A stretch of DNA of 64,000 nucleotides from JBGPOS01 sp041488155 (GCA_041488155.1 JBGPOS010000001.1:58454-122453); one strand, 5' to 3'. Shown: positions 17,023 through 26,103, numbered from the stretch's first letter. A program made the numbers and translations. The notes: generated by a model not told the origin, from the letters alone.

Positions 17023-17721
17023 TCAGCCGACGACGCGTTCGGCCAGGACGACAGTGCGCAGCAGGTATCCGTCGGCGGTGGCGGGGCCGCTGCAGGTCAT
17101 CAGGGTGAGACTCTCGGCTCCTTCGCGCCCGGCGAGGAGGGCCCCCATGTCGGCTGCGGCGATGGTGTAATCAATGGTCGAGGTCACGCGGTAGCGATAC
17201 AGGGACCCGTCGCTAACGGAGACGGTCACCTCGTCGCCGGATGCGAGAGCGCTGAGCCGGTTGAACACGCCGGGAGCGCCGGCGTATTCGAAATGGGCGG
17301 CGAAGAAGGTGGCGGCGCCTCGGCCGGGGAGGGCGGAGTAGCCGGGGTTCCAGCCAACGGTCGTGCGGTCCTGGGGGACATCGAGCCGGCCGAAGTTATC
17401 GAGTCCGAAACGTGCGACGGAAGCGGCCACCCCAAGCTTCGGGATGGAGAGCCGGACGATGTCTGCTCCATCGACGGGCGGAGGAGGGACAGGCTTCTGT
17501 TCGTCTTTGCCGTAGCGTTCGACCCCGCGTGCGACGTCGGCGATGAAGCGGTCGTTGACGGTCGCGGGCATGCCGGTTGCGGGATCGCGGCCGATGTAGC
17601 GGAGTTGCTGGACGATGCCGGCCGGGGCGGGCGCCTCTGCGACCGCTGAAGGCGAGGCGAGCGCTGTCGCGACGACGGAGATCCCGGCTACCGTTAGAAG
17701 GATCCTGAGCGCGGTCTTCAT
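17023..17721 (-). CDS. Class E/F-like sortase
   Basis: About 232 residues. A signal/anchor helix at the N-terminus precedes a disordered Ala/Pro stretch. The sortase domain shows VRLSIPKLGV, the catalytic His in FFAAHFEYAG, and the catalytic Cys plus Arg in LTLMTCSG and LLRTVVLAE. Sortases cleave and attach surface proteins; no obvious sorting-signal substrate gene is adjacent. ATG 17721 has GGAG right before it. It follows the degenerate ferritin-like gene by 17 bases on the same strand, so it may be in the same transcript. Confidence 0.8.
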   Translation of the reverse strand: MKTALRILLTVAGISVVATALASPSAVAEAPAPAGIVQQLRYIGRDPATGMPATVNDRFIADVARGVERYGKDEQKPVPPPPVDGADIVRLSIPKLGVAASVARFGLDNFGRLDVPQDRTTVGWNPGYSALPGRGAATFFAAHFEYAGAPGVFNRLSALASGDEVTVSVSDGSLYRYRVTSTIDYTIAAADMGALLAGREGAESLTLMTCSGPATADGYLLRTVVLAERVVG

Positions 17722-17738
17722 CTCCGAGACGTTGGCGG

Positions 17739-18938
17739 TCAGCTGTTGAGGATGTCTTGGAGCCTCGGGGCGAGGTTCTTGCGGAAGAATGTCGCGCGCT
17801 TGAGGTTCTCGACGTACTCCTGCACCTGGAGCTTTCGCAACTCCTGCAGTTTGACCTTGCCGGCTTCGATGTTGTGCTTCCCGCCGCCGAGGAGGATGGC
17901 GAGCGGCTCCGAGACGACGGGGTCGGCCCAATCCTTGATCATGCGGCCCTCGGCCTTGCCGAGGTAGAGGTTCTGTTCCTCGCGGCGGTCGGGGGTCTTG
18001 AAGAGGAAGTGCTTGAGGCGTTCGACATGGTAGTCCATGAATCGCTGGCGGTCGCGGGCGCAGAGAGCGTAGAGGTCGCGTTCGAGCTGATTCTGGGCGA
18101 ATTTGTCTCCGTTCTTAAAGAGCGTCAGCAGCATGCTGTCCTGGACGAACAGGACGGCGGTGAGCTCGGGGAAGCTCCTGGCTTCCTGCACTGCCCGGGA
18201 GAAGTCGGTCGGCGCCTGGAGGCCGAGACCACCTCCGTTGGCCAGCGCCCGTTTGCGGAAGGCTTCGGCGTGGCGGGCGAAGTCGTAGATGACGGTGGAT
18301 AGGAAGAGCTTGAGTTCGAGGTAGCCGTAGCTGATCTCGGGCAGCCAGCCACCCAGGACGACCCCTTCGTAATAGGCTCTCTCGCTCATCTCGGTCATGA
18401 GCTGGCAGACAGCCTTTTCGATGTCCTCGGGCAAGTGTTCGAGGCTGTTCCAACGGAGGTCGGTGGAGGAAATCCAGCGGTCGCGGATGGCGATTTCGTA
18501 GAGAGGGACGACGCAGTCGGCCCAGACCTGGGCCTTGTCGAAGATGGTGTAGCCCATGTCCTCGACGATCGCGCTTGGGTACGAACCGCGGGCGATTTCG
18601 GAGCGGTTGTACCAGACGTCGGGGATATCGCCGTAGGTGCCGATGTTCAGGTCGCCGATGGTCAGGCCGAGATCTTTGTCGGCCGGCTTGGCGCGAATGC
18701 CCCATTCGGTCGGGACCTTCATCCACCAGAAGTCGGGGCGAACCATCGAGCCGCCGGACAGGAACCCCTTGGCGGTCGCTCCATCGACGTTCGCGCGCAG
18801 GGCCTGCCAGACTTCCTGGAGTGTATGTCCCTTGTCGATGGCGAGTTCGATCAGGCCATCTTCCCATCCCAGCTCACGTGCCTTGTCGCGAGCCTCCTGG
18901 GGGATCTCCGCCGCCTCGGTCGCTGGTGAGTCGGACAT
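17739..18938 (-). CDS. Ferritin-like diiron-family protein with degenerate metal site (paralogue of next gene)
   Basis: 399 residues. It aligns with almost no gaps from about residue 95 to the product of 19016-20059. Of the six diiron ligand positions seen there, it keeps Glu186 and His223 but has Phe220, Ser268, Arg297 and Phe300 in place of Glu, Glu, Glu and His. It also has an extra N-terminal segment of about 60 residues. It therefore probably does not bind two irons and may act as a structural or regulatory subunit, as the beta subunits of bacterial multicomponent monooxygenases do. ATG 18938 has GGAGG seven bases upstream. Confidence 0.75.
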   Translation of the reverse strand: MSDSPATEAAEIPQEARDKARELGWEDGLIELAIDKGHTLQEVWQALRANVDGATAKGFLSGGSMVRPDFWWMKVPTEWGIRAKPADKDLGLTIGDLNIGTYGDIPDVWYNRSEIARGSYPSAIVEDMGYTIFDKAQVWADCVVPLYEIAIRDRWISSTDLRWNSLEHLPEDIEKAVCQLMTEMSERAYYEGVVLGGWLPEISYGYLELKLFLSTVIYDFARHAEAFRKRALANGGGLGLQAPTDFSRAVQEARSFPELTAVLFVQDSMLLTLFKNGDKFAQNQLERDLYALCARDRQRFMDYHVERLKHFLFKTPDRREEQNLYLGKAEGRMIKDWADPVVSEPLAILLGGGKHNIEAGKVKLQELRKLQVQEYVENLKRATFFRKNLAPRLQDILNS

Positions 18939-18965
18939 CTTGTTGCCTCCGGGGTGTGCGAGTCG

Positions 18966-18999
18966 AAAAGAAGCCCCGCGACGCGGTCGAGGGGCTTCT
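18966..18999 (-). terminator. Intrinsic terminator/attenuator between the two ferritin-like genes
   Basis: On the minus strand, AGAAGCCCC (18999-18991) pairs with GGGGCTTCT (18977-18969), nine pairs, followed by TTTTCG. It lies in the 77-base gap between the diiron gene and its degenerate paralogue, so it could reduce transcription into the second gene. Confidence 0.7.
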
Positions 19000-19015
19000 C
19001 CTGAGTTGCCGTGTG

Positions 19016-20059
19016 CTAGGCCGGGTCGACGAACTGCGCGAACAACGGCCCGAGCCGCTGTCGCCGATCGCCGAGGCCGGCTACTTCGAGCCGGTGAACG
19101 TACTCGTTGATCTGCCGCTTCCGCAGGAGGAGGAACTTCTGGACGCCCTCGTCGAACTTGTCGGCGCCGCCCCCGAGGAGCAGGCAGAGCGATTCGAAGA
19201 CGGGCGGGAAGGTGACATCGCCGGATCCGCCGCCGCCGGCCTCGCCTTCCGCCTTGTCGAGGTAGTGGTGGATCTCCTCGCGGCGGTCCGGGTCGGTGTC
19301 GAGCACATACTTGAGGTGCATGACGCCGAAGGCGAGGTGCCGGGACTCGTCCTGGGCGCTCATGCGGAAGATGCGCTTATCGGCTTCGGTCTGGCCGATG
19401 AGCTCGCCCATACGGAACATCGACTGGACGAAGCCTTCCGCCTGGACGTGCATGAGGACAGACATCTCGGTGAAGTCGCGGGCTTCGAGGAGTGTGCGAA
19501 GGCCGAGGCCGGCGCCCTGGGCGAGGAGGCCGCCGCCGTTGACGAGGGCCCGCTTGCGGAAGACGTCGGTGTGGCGGGCTTCGTCCATGATCTGTGACAT
19601 GAGGAAGAGCCCGGCTTCGAAGTCCTGGGCGCTGACGAAGGGGAGCCACTGGCCGGGGACATCGCCGGCGATGAACTCGACCTCGGTGAGCATGGTGCAG
19701 AGCTGGCACATGGCCCGCTCGATCTCTTCGGGGAGTTCCTGGAGGGTGTTCCAAGGGATATCCCGAGCCGAGGACCACTGGCGCTGGGTGGCTTCTTCGT
19801 AAAGCATGACGCAGTTCTCGGACCAAACGTCGGACTTCGACATGTAGTTGGTCCCGAAGCGTTGGGCGCCCGGCCGGGGGATGGCGCCACGGAGGCGATA
19901 GGTCATGTCGCCGCCGAGACGCCCGGCGTCCCCGTAGCGGCCAAGGGTGATCTCCTTGAGGGTGAGGCCCTTCTTGCCGGGGGTGGCCGAAGTGGCGTCG
20001 TCGTAGAGGTTGAGCCAGGACAGGTCCAGGCTGGATTCGGTCAGTGGATTGGCGACCAT
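19016..20059 (-). CDS. Ferritin-like diiron oxidase/monooxygenase-type protein
   Basis: 347 residues. A full set of carboxylate/histidine ligands is visible: Glu126, Glu160-x-x-His163 (MDEARH), Glu208 and Glu238-x-x-His241 (QDESRH), a two-fold arrangement typical of the ribonucleotide-reductase-R2/AurF-like superfamily. Expected activity is O2-dependent oxidation; the substrate is unknown, and no reductase or ferredoxin gene is adjacent. ATG 20059 has GGAGG nine bases upstream. The gene is followed by a hairpin with a T-run and then by its degenerate paralogue. It could also be an R2-like oxidase. Confidence 0.78.
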   Translation of the reverse strand: MVANPLTESSLDLSWLNLYDDATSATPGKKGLTLKEITLGRYGDAGRLGGDMTYRLRGAIPRPGAQRFGTNYMSKSDVWSENCVMLYEEATQRQWSSARDIPWNTLQELPEEIERAMCQLCTMLTEVEFIAGDVPGQWLPFVSAQDFEAGLFLMSQIMDEARHTDVFRKRALVNGGGLLAQGAGLGLRTLLEARDFTEMSVLMHVQAEGFVQSMFRMGELIGQTEADKRIFRMSAQDESRHLAFGVMHLKYVLDTDPDRREEIHHYLDKAEGEAGGGGSGDVTFPPVFESLCLLLGGGADKFDEGVQKFLLLRKRQINEYVHRLEVAGLGDRRQRLGPLFAQFVDPA

Positions 20060-20199
20060 GGGACAGCATCCTCCTCGGGACTCAGTGGCGACACACAGTC
20101 TACCGCCGGCTCCGGCAGTTGGGAAGCGATGTTCTTACCGACAGGTAAGTTGCCTTCGTTGATGGCCCTCCCGCAGGCCGAGGCGGGGGCACAAGCGGT

Positions 20200-20781
20200 T
20201 CAGCTGCCAGCAGCGGCCCGAGCCGCCGCAAGCCGTTCAGTCTCGCGGCGGCGAAACAGTGCTTCAGTCTGGCGGCACCAACCAACGAGCGCCTCCTCGA
20301 TGGCGATCCCACCGAGGAGCGTGAGGTAGGCGCCGAAGCGCGCGTCGTCGCCCAAAGCGTGCGTGTCAGGGCCGATGCTAGATTCGATGGTGCGGTAGGT
20401 GGCCAGGCGTTCTTCGTGGTGTGTTCCCTGCTGAGCCACGGCGCGGATGGCGGCCTCGGGGTCAACGTGTCCATAAGACCAGACTTTGACGAGGAATTCA
20501 TCCTTCACGAGCGTGACCGGGGAGGGCGATACCACCCAGGCGCGGAGCGCCTCCCTTCCCCGCTCCGTGATGGAGTGGAGGCGCTTGTCGGGGCGACCAA
20601 TCTGCTCGACGACCCAGCTCGAGACGCACCCGTCCTCTTCGAGCCGCGCCAGTTCCGGATAGATCTGTTGTGAGCGGGCGTGCCAGAAGTATCCGACGGA
20701 TTGGTCGAACCGCCTTGTGAGTTCGTACCCGGAGAGGTCGTCCTGCATGAGGAGGCCGAGGATCGCGTAGCGCAACGACAT
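20200..20781 (-). CDS. PadR-family transcriptional regulator with C-terminal helical domain
   Basis: About 193 residues from ATG 20781. The N-terminal winged helix starts SLRYAILGLLMQDDLSGYEL and continues IYPELARLEEDGCVSS, the standard PadR pattern. A Vir-like effector/dimer domain follows, with a WSYGHVDPEAAI stretch. It lies 140 bases downstream of the diiron gene start in the divergent direction and may control it. Longer upstream frames to 20847 lack support. Confidence 0.87.
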   Translation of the reverse strand: MSLRYAILGLLMQDDLSGYELTRRFDQSVGYFWHARSQQIYPELARLEEDGCVSSWVVEQIGRPDKRLHSITERGREALRAWVVSPSPVTLVKDEFLVKVWSYGHVDPEAAIRAVAQQGTHHEERLATYRTIESSIGPDTHALGDDARFGAYLTLLGGIAIEEALVGWCRQTEALFRRRETERLAAARAAAGS

Positions 20782-20873
20782 GAGCCGTAGTCTGGCGGAT
20801 CGGGGGTGTCGCTGCATCTGGACGATCGGCTGGATAGCCATGGCCACCTGGCCATGGCACGATCGGGCCCAGC

Positions 20874-21587
20874 ATGCCGAAACAGGTCTCCAACGTTGCT
20901 GCGGATGACTACCTCACGGCGATCTACCGCCTGCATCACGACGAGGGGCAGGACGCGATCGCGGTGCGCATCGCGGACCGGCTGGGGATCACACCGCCGT
21001 CGGTCGCGGGAATGCTCAAACGGCTGCAGCGCGACGGGCTGGTTGAACTCGATTCGCGGAAGGTGATAAAGCTGACTGCGGAGGGACTGCTGCGGGCGGA
21101 ACGGATGGTCCGGCGTCACCGGCTGGCGGAGTGCCTGATCACAGAGATCCTGAAGGTGCCCTGGTGGCGGGCCTACGAAGAGGCGCACCTGCTGGAGCAC
21201 GGCATCTCTGACGTGACGGAGCCCAACCTGTTCGAAACGCTCGGCCGGCCGACGCGGAGTCCCTTTGGATACCCGATTCCCGGCCATGGGACGCCCCGGC
21301 GGCTCAGCATGGCAACGCTGGCGGACGTACCGGAGGGGGTGGTGGTGGAAGTCGATCGGGTGTTCGAGGAAGACGAAGACCTCCTGCGGTTCTTCTACGA
21401 TGAGGGCATCCGCCCGGGGGTCTCGACCTTCGTAGAAGCGGTGGCGACGAACCGGGGGACTGTGACGGTGCGGATCGAAGGGCGGCCGATCGTGATGGGC
21501 ACGCAGGTGGCGCGCCGGATATGGCTGACGGAAGCGAGCGCCCGGGGTGGACGGGCTGACCGCAGCGGCTCGAGTCCGGCCAGGTAG
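20874..21587 (+). CDS. DtxR/MntR-family metal-dependent transcriptional regulator
   Basis: 237 residues. The N-terminal helix-turn-helix is seen in YLTAIYRLHHDEGQ and GITPPSVAGMLKRLQRDGLVEL. The metal-binding and dimerisation part has RAYEEAHLLEHGIS, corresponding to the Glu/His ligands of IdeR/MntR. A C-terminal FeoA/SH3-like domain (GVVVEVDRVFEEDEDLLRFF) completes it. It should sense Fe or Mn. No metal transporter is in the immediate neighbourhood. Confidence 0.88.
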   Translation: MPKQVSNVAADDYLTAIYRLHHDEGQDAIAVRIADRLGITPPSVAGMLKRLQRDGLVELDSRKVIKLTAEGLLRAERMVRRHRLAECLITEILKVPWWRAYEEAHLLEHGISDVTEPNLFETLGRPTRSPFGYPIPGHGTPRRLSMATLADVPEGVVVEVDRVFEEDEDLLRFFYDEGIRPGVSTFVEAVATNRGTVTVRIEGRPIVMGTQVARRIWLTEASARGGRADRSGSSPAR

Positions 21588-21728
21588 CCTGGGGGGCACG
21601 GATCGCAAGACTCCTGCCAGGCGAATCGAAGGCCGAACCACGATGCGCGACCTTGCGCCGGTGGAGCATCGCGGGCGGGCTGCAGGGGCAGGCGCTACAC
21701 TGCCCGGCACTACGCCGGAGAGGCAGCG

Positions 21729-22271
21729 ATGAGCCGACTTCCCAACGCCACTCGCGAGGAGTTCCCTGAGGAACTGAAGTACGTCTGGGACAGGGCTGTG
21801 GCCGGCGACCCGCCGGCGAACATCTTCCTCGCGATGGGGAACAACCCGGAAGTCCTGCGGGCCTACCTGCGCCTGGGCAACGGACTATGGGCGGATTGCG
21901 GGCTGGACGTGGCGACGCGGGAGCTTGCCATCCTTCGGGCTGCGATCCTGCGACACAGCATGTACGAGTGGCACCAGCATGTGAGGATCGGGCGGCAGGC
22001 GGGCCTGAGCGACGCCCGGATCAACGCGCTTCACCACTGGCGGACGACCGAGCTTTTCAGCCCTGCTGAGCGGGCGCTCCTCGCTTACATTGACGCTCTG
22101 GCAGCCAGCGACCACCCGGCGCAGGAGGTGCACGACGAGCTGAGCAAGCACTTCCCGGCGGCGACGGTGGCCGGGATCGCGATCCTGGCGGCCTTCTATT
22201 TCATGACGGCGACGTTCCTGGCGGCGATGGAGGTACAGACGGAGGGCCCGTTCGTAGGTTGGGAGCTCTAG
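21729..22271 (+). CDS. Carboxymuconolactone decarboxylase / AhpD-like family protein
   Basis: 180 residues of the AhpD-like all-helical fold: LRLGNGLWADCGLDVATRELAIL, YEWHQHVRIGRQAG and LSPAERALLAYIDA-like stretches are present. The redox CxxC of true AhpD is absent (RHSMYEWHQH in its place), so a peroxidase-reductase role is unlikely; it is closer to the CMD group of unknown activity. GGAGAGG lies five bases before ATG 21729. Confidence 0.8.
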   Translation: MSRLPNATREEFPEELKYVWDRAVAGDPPANIFLAMGNNPEVLRAYLRLGNGLWADCGLDVATRELAILRAAILRHSMYEWHQHVRIGRQAGLSDARINALHHWRTTELFSPAERALLAYIDALAASDHPAQEVHDELSKHFPAATVAGIAILAAFYFMTATFLAAMEVQTEGPFVGWEL

Positions 22272-22347
22272 TCGCCGTGGCCGCCCCGTTGAGCGCCAGA
22301 ACACGCTGCCGTGCCAGAATTTCGATCACCACGAAAAAGGAACGCCC

Positions 22348-24327
22348 ATGACCACGTCGACTAAAGACACGGCTGCCTTCGCGAACGCCGATCCGGAGCG
22401 AGCCGGCGGGCAGGGTCTTGACCACAACCAGGAAGAATCAGGCAACCTGGCGATCCACAAGCTGCTGGCGAGCGACGACGGTCGAGCGTGGACCGATTTC
22501 GTGGCCACGTGCCGTTTTCAGCGCGACGGTTCGAGCGCCTATGAAGCATGGGCATTGAGAGGGATGGTGCGCTGGATCCGTCGGCACGCGAAGGGAGGCG
22601 GCTACGAGTACGAGGTGATCGAGACTTTGGGCGAGAACCCGATCGCCCGCCAGGATGCGACGGCCCTGTCCCGGCTGGAGGAGGAGTTGGCTGCGGGCCG
22701 CAACCCGAACGACCCGCAGGCGGCCTTCGTTGAACCAGAGGCACTCACCTACCCCTATGCGTACGAACGGCTCTCGCAGCTCTTCGACAGCCCGAACGCC
22801 CCGGACCTGGTGGTCAACCCGAAGAGTTATGCCTTCGGCCGGCAGCCTGGCCAGCACGGGGCGCTCGACGTTATCCAGTCCCGTTCGCCGCTGATTTTCA
22901 GTGGGCCGGGTGTCCAGAGGGGAGCATCGGTCGAGGCCGACGCCCGCCAGATCGACATCGCTCCGACGGTCGCCAGGCTGATGGGGTTTCCACTCATCGA
23001 CGGCAAAGACGCCAGCGGCCGCAGCGGCAGCGAGCGGGGGTGCGAGCCGGACGTGTACTTTCGCAGGCAGGACGGCCGCGTGCTCGAAGCCGTGTTGGAC
23101 GGCTCGGAGACCCGGCCGGAGCGGGTCTACATCATGCTGCTGGACGGCCAGTCGCACACGGAGCTGGTCCACAGGCTTGAATCTGACTCGAGGGACATCC
23201 CGAACCTTCGGCGGCTAATCGGGCGAGGGGCGATGCTTCATCACGGGAGCATCACGAATTTTCCGAGCATCACGTGGCCGAGCCACAACGCGATCGGAAC
23301 TTCGTGCTGGAGTGGCCACCACGACATCGTCAATCCGTCGTACTACCTCCGCGAGCGAAGGGAGACGGTATCGCCCCAGGGGCAGCAATTCGACACGGCG
23401 AAGTTCCTTTCGCCGGAGGTCGAGACGCTTTACGAGGCATTCCACCGGGTGTTCGGGTCGTGGAACCACATGGAGGGGGCGCTGACGGCTTCGATCAACG
23501 ACCCCTGCACCCGAGGAGCAGACCATGCGAGTCTCGAACGGCGACTGGTGGGTGAACGCGACCAGCTGCGGGCGCTGACCGCCGAGACGGATGCCGACAT
23601 CAGCCCGCGGTGGGCGGCGGAGCTGCAAGAGACGGGCCATCACCTCGTGGGGCTTATCGACAACCGCGGCCTCGGCCAGGCGCGGCACCTGCTGCTGGAC
23701 GAGTCGCACCCGGTGCCGATGCTCATCTATCACGAGTTCAGCCTGCCGGACGCGGCTGCACACGATTACGGACCTCACCACGAGGGGGCGCGCGAAGCGC
23801 TGGACGAGACGGACCGGCAGATCGGCCACATCCTACGGATCCTCGATGAGAAGGGGCTGTTCGAATCGACACTCTTCGTTATCACGACTGACCACGGCAT
23901 GGCGGTGCAGGACGTGAGTCTGCGGGCGAACCCGGCTCGCATCCCCCAACGCGACGGGATGGCGGCGATCACGACCGAACCGCTGGTTTATCTGCGCGAC
24001 CTCGATGTCCTTGTCGCCGTGGCGCACGATGGGCGGACGGCCCAGATCAGCGTGCTGGACAACGATGCGGACGAGTCGGGCGACCAACCGCAGGTGGCCG
24101 GGGCGGAGATACTCGTGGCGGACCATCGCGAAGGAAAGGTGGCGACGGCGCGGACGGACGAGGCAGGAAACACCGGGATCGCCATCCCGGCCGACCTTGA
24201 GCCTGCCGATCTGCGAATCTCCATCCGCGCGGATGGGTTCAATTCGCGTCACATGCTGCTCGACGGTTCGAACCTCGCCCTGGACCTGCGCGAAGTGCTG
24301 TACGGCGGCGCCGTCACTCCTTCCTGA
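22348..24327 (+). CDS. Alkaline-phosphatase-superfamily phosphodiesterase, apparently circularly permuted
   Basis: 659 residues. The superfamily's early motifs occur mid-protein: Asp266 in IMLLDGQ, the nucleophile Thr309 in FPSITWPSH, Asp468 and His472 in LPDAAAH, and Asp515-His516 in TTDHGM. The stretch that normally comes last (His170 in PGQHGALD, PLIFSGPGVQRG, IDIAPTVARLMGFP) lies before them, so the order looks permuted. A C-terminal Ig-like carboxypeptidase-regulatory domain follows. Type I phosphodiesterases hydrolyse nucleotide or lipid phosphodiesters. No signal peptide is seen. AAAGGA precedes ATG 22348. Confidence 0.78.
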   Translation: MTTSTKDTAAFANADPERAGGQGLDHNQEESGNLAIHKLLASDDGRAWTDFVATCRFQRDGSSAYEAWALRGMVRWIRRHAKGGGYEYEVIETLGENPIARQDATALSRLEEELAAGRNPNDPQAAFVEPEALTYPYAYERLSQLFDSPNAPDLVVNPKSYAFGRQPGQHGALDVIQSRSPLIFSGPGVQRGASVEADARQIDIAPTVARLMGFPLIDGKDASGRSGSERGCEPDVYFRRQDGRVLEAVLDGSETRPERVYIMLLDGQSHTELVHRLESDSRDIPNLRRLIGRGAMLHHGSITNFPSITWPSHNAIGTSCWSGHHDIVNPSYYLRERRETVSPQGQQFDTAKFLSPEVETLYEAFHRVFGSWNHMEGALTASINDPCTRGADHASLERRLVGERDQLRALTAETDADISPRWAAELQETGHHLVGLIDNRGLGQARHLLLDESHPVPMLIYHEFSLPDAAAHDYGPHHEGAREALDETDRQIGHILRILDEKGLFESTLFVITTDHGMAVQDVSLRANPARIPQRDGMAAITTEPLVYLRDLDVLVAVAHDGRTAQISVLDNDADESGDQPQVAGAEILVADHREGKVATARTDEAGNTGIAIPADLEPADLRISIRADGFNSRHMLLDGSNLALDLREVLYGGAVTPS

Positions 24328-24431
24328 GCTCCAGGAGCCTGCCGAGGCGGGACATCGCGGCCCCCCAAACTTGCCCAACCTTCACGTTCACGGTAAACAT
24401 TGCTTCCGCAACCTGAGCCGGAAGTTCCTTC

Positions 24432-24893
24432 GTGGGAACCGGACTCTACGAAAAGGCAGGTCACATCGACTTGGCGGAATACCGCAAACCATTACCACAC
24501 CCGACGCCCGAGACGCAGGAATTCTGGGACGCGGCAAAGACGGGCGACTTGCTGTTGCAGCGCTGCAACACCTGCTCGAACGTCTACTTTCCGCCGCGGC
24601 CGTTTTGCCCGGCGTGCGCTTCACGATCCGTGTCGTCCTTCAAAGCGACCGGGCGGGGGACGCTGCATAGCTATGTGATTAACCACCGGCCGGCACCCGG
24701 GTTCGAACAAGATGCGCCGTATGCGATCGCCGTAGTGAAGCTGGACGAAGGCCCCAAGATGATGACGACGATGGTCGACGTCGCACAGACACCGGAGGCG
24801 CTGGTCCTCGACATGCCGGTCGAAGTGGCGTTCGAAGCGGTGAGCGATACGGTGAGCCTGCCCAAGTTCCGGCCGGCGGGGGGGGCACGATGA
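24432..24893 (+). CDS. DUF35 OB-fold/zinc-ribbon acyl-CoA-associated protein
   Basis: About 153 residues. A rubredoxin-like zinc ribbon (CNTCSNVYFPPRPFCPAC) is followed by an OB fold (GRGTLHSYVINHRPAPGF). DUF35 proteins such as ChsH2 partner thiolase-like or hydratase proteins and help bind acyl-CoA. The stop overlaps the start of the thiolase-like gene (ATGA), so the two are probably made as a complex. The start is uncertain: GTG 24432 is used, but TTG 24471 begins right at the conserved LAEYRKPLP. Confidence 0.85.
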   Translation: MGTGLYEKAGHIDLAEYRKPLPHPTPETQEFWDAAKTGDLLLQRCNTCSNVYFPPRPFCPACASRSVSSFKATGRGTLHSYVINHRPAPGFEQDAPYAIAVVKLDEGPKMMTTMVDVAQTPEALVLDMPVEVAFEAVSDTVSLPKFRPAGGAR

Positions 24894-26041
24894 AGCCGAA
24901 GTCGGTCGCTATCGTCGGGGCCGCAGAAACGACCCAGATGGGGGTCATCCCCGACCTTTCGGTGATCCAGCTTCACGCCGACGCCGCGCTCAATGCGATG
25001 GCCGACTGCGGCCTTGGCCCGAAGGACATCGACGGTGTGGCGACAGCCGGCGAATCGCCGGTCGCGATCGCGCATTACCTCGGGATCACGCCGACCTACG
25101 TAGACGGCACCTCGGTGGGCGGGTGCTCGTTCATGCTGCATGTGCGGCACGCGGCGGCGGCGATCAACGAGGGCCTCTGCGACACGGTGCTGGTGACGCA
25201 CGGGGAGAGCGGCCGATCACACGTGGGCGCCGGCGGCCGGTTCTTCGGCGGAGGCATGGGGAGCACGTTGCCCGGCCAGTTCGAGGCGCCGTACGGTCCG
25301 GCTGGCCCGCCAAGCATGTTCACCGTGCCGGTCCTGCGTTACATGAAGGAGCTCGGACTGACGCACGAGGAGCTGGCGATGGTGGCGGTGGTGCAACGGG
25401 AATGGGCGGGGATGAACCCACGTGCTTCGTACCGGGACCCAATCACCGTGGAGGACGTGCTCAACTCGCGAATAATCGCCTATCCCTTCCATCTGCTCGA
25501 GTGCTGCCTGGTGACCGACGGGGGCGGGGCTCTCATCCTCACCTCAGCGAGCCGGGCGAAGGGCTTCCCGACGAAGCCGGTCTACATCCTGGGCACCGGC
25601 GAGAGCGTGGAAACGCCGATGATCAGCCAGATGGAGGACTTCACGAGCTCCAAGGCTTTCCGCGTCTCGGGGAAGAAGGCCTTCGGAGAGGCGGGAGTCG
25701 CACCCAAGGACGTGGGCCACCTGATGGTGTATGACGCCTTCGCGCACCTGCCGCTCTACGGGCTGGAGGATCTCGGGTTCGTTGGCCGGGGTGAAGCGGG
25801 ACGGTTCATCTGGGAAGGAAACACGCGGCCAGGGGGCAAACTGCCGCTGAACACCAACGGTGGCGGGCTCAGCTACATGCATTCGGGCATGTACGGCATG
25901 TACGCGCTGCAGGAGAGCGTGCGCCAACTGCGCGGGACGGCCGCGGCGCAGGTGCCGAACCTGAAGATCAGCGTGGCGCAGGGGGTGGGGGGGATGTTCG
26001 CCGCGGCGGGGACGGTGATCATGACGAACGAGGCGCCGTAG
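24890..26041 (+). CDS. Thiolase-like / SCP2-type acetyl-CoA acetyltransferase family protein
   Basis: 383 residues of the thiolase-like superfamily, SCP-x branch, recognised from KSVAIVGAAETTQMG, LLECCLVTDGGGALIL, VYDAFAHLPLYGLEDLGF and LPLNTNGGGLSYMHSGMYGM. A Cys is present in VGGCSF near the usual nucleophile region. It forms a coupled pair with the DUF35 gene (4-base overlap). Such pairs catalyse carbon-carbon bond cleavage or retro-aldol steps in side-chain degradation in characterised systems; the substrate here is unknown. Confidence 0.85.
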   Translation: MKPKSVAIVGAAETTQMGVIPDLSVIQLHADAALNAMADCGLGPKDIDGVATAGESPVAIAHYLGITPTYVDGTSVGGCSFMLHVRHAAAAINEGLCDTVLVTHGESGRSHVGAGGRFFGGGMGSTLPGQFEAPYGPAGPPSMFTVPVLRYMKELGLTHEELAMVAVVQREWAGMNPRASYRDPITVEDVLNSRIIAYPFHLLECCLVTDGGGALILTSASRAKGFPTKPVYILGTGESVETPMISQMEDFTSSKAFRVSGKKAFGEAGVAPKDVGHLMVYDAFAHLPLYGLEDLGFVGRGEAGRFIWEGNTRPGGKLPLNTNGGGLSYMHSGMYGMYALQESVRQLRGTAAAQVPNLKISVAQGVGGMFAAAGTVIMTNEAP

Positions 26042-26050
26042 GAGTGCCGA

Positions 26051-26092
26051 GGACTTAGGACTCAGGACTCAGGACTCAGGACTCAGGACTCA
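26051..26092. repeat. Six tandem heptads (GGACTCA) upstream of four-helix-bundle gene
   Basis: GGACTTA once then GGACTCA five times without interruption. The inverse heptad (TGAGTCC and variants) recurs four times at 26494-26521, on the other side of the four-helix-bundle gene. Confidence 0.9.
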
Positions 26093-26103
26093 GCGAGGGT
26101 CGC

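Noticed and set aside
21729..22271. AhpD-like redox protein with possible UxxC motif
   Set aside because: No UGA is in frame and the CxxC position reads Ser/Trp/His, so it is not a redox-active AhpD or selenoprotein.
26051..26092. CRISPR-like array
   Set aside because: Units are seven bases with no spacers and no cas genes are nearby.
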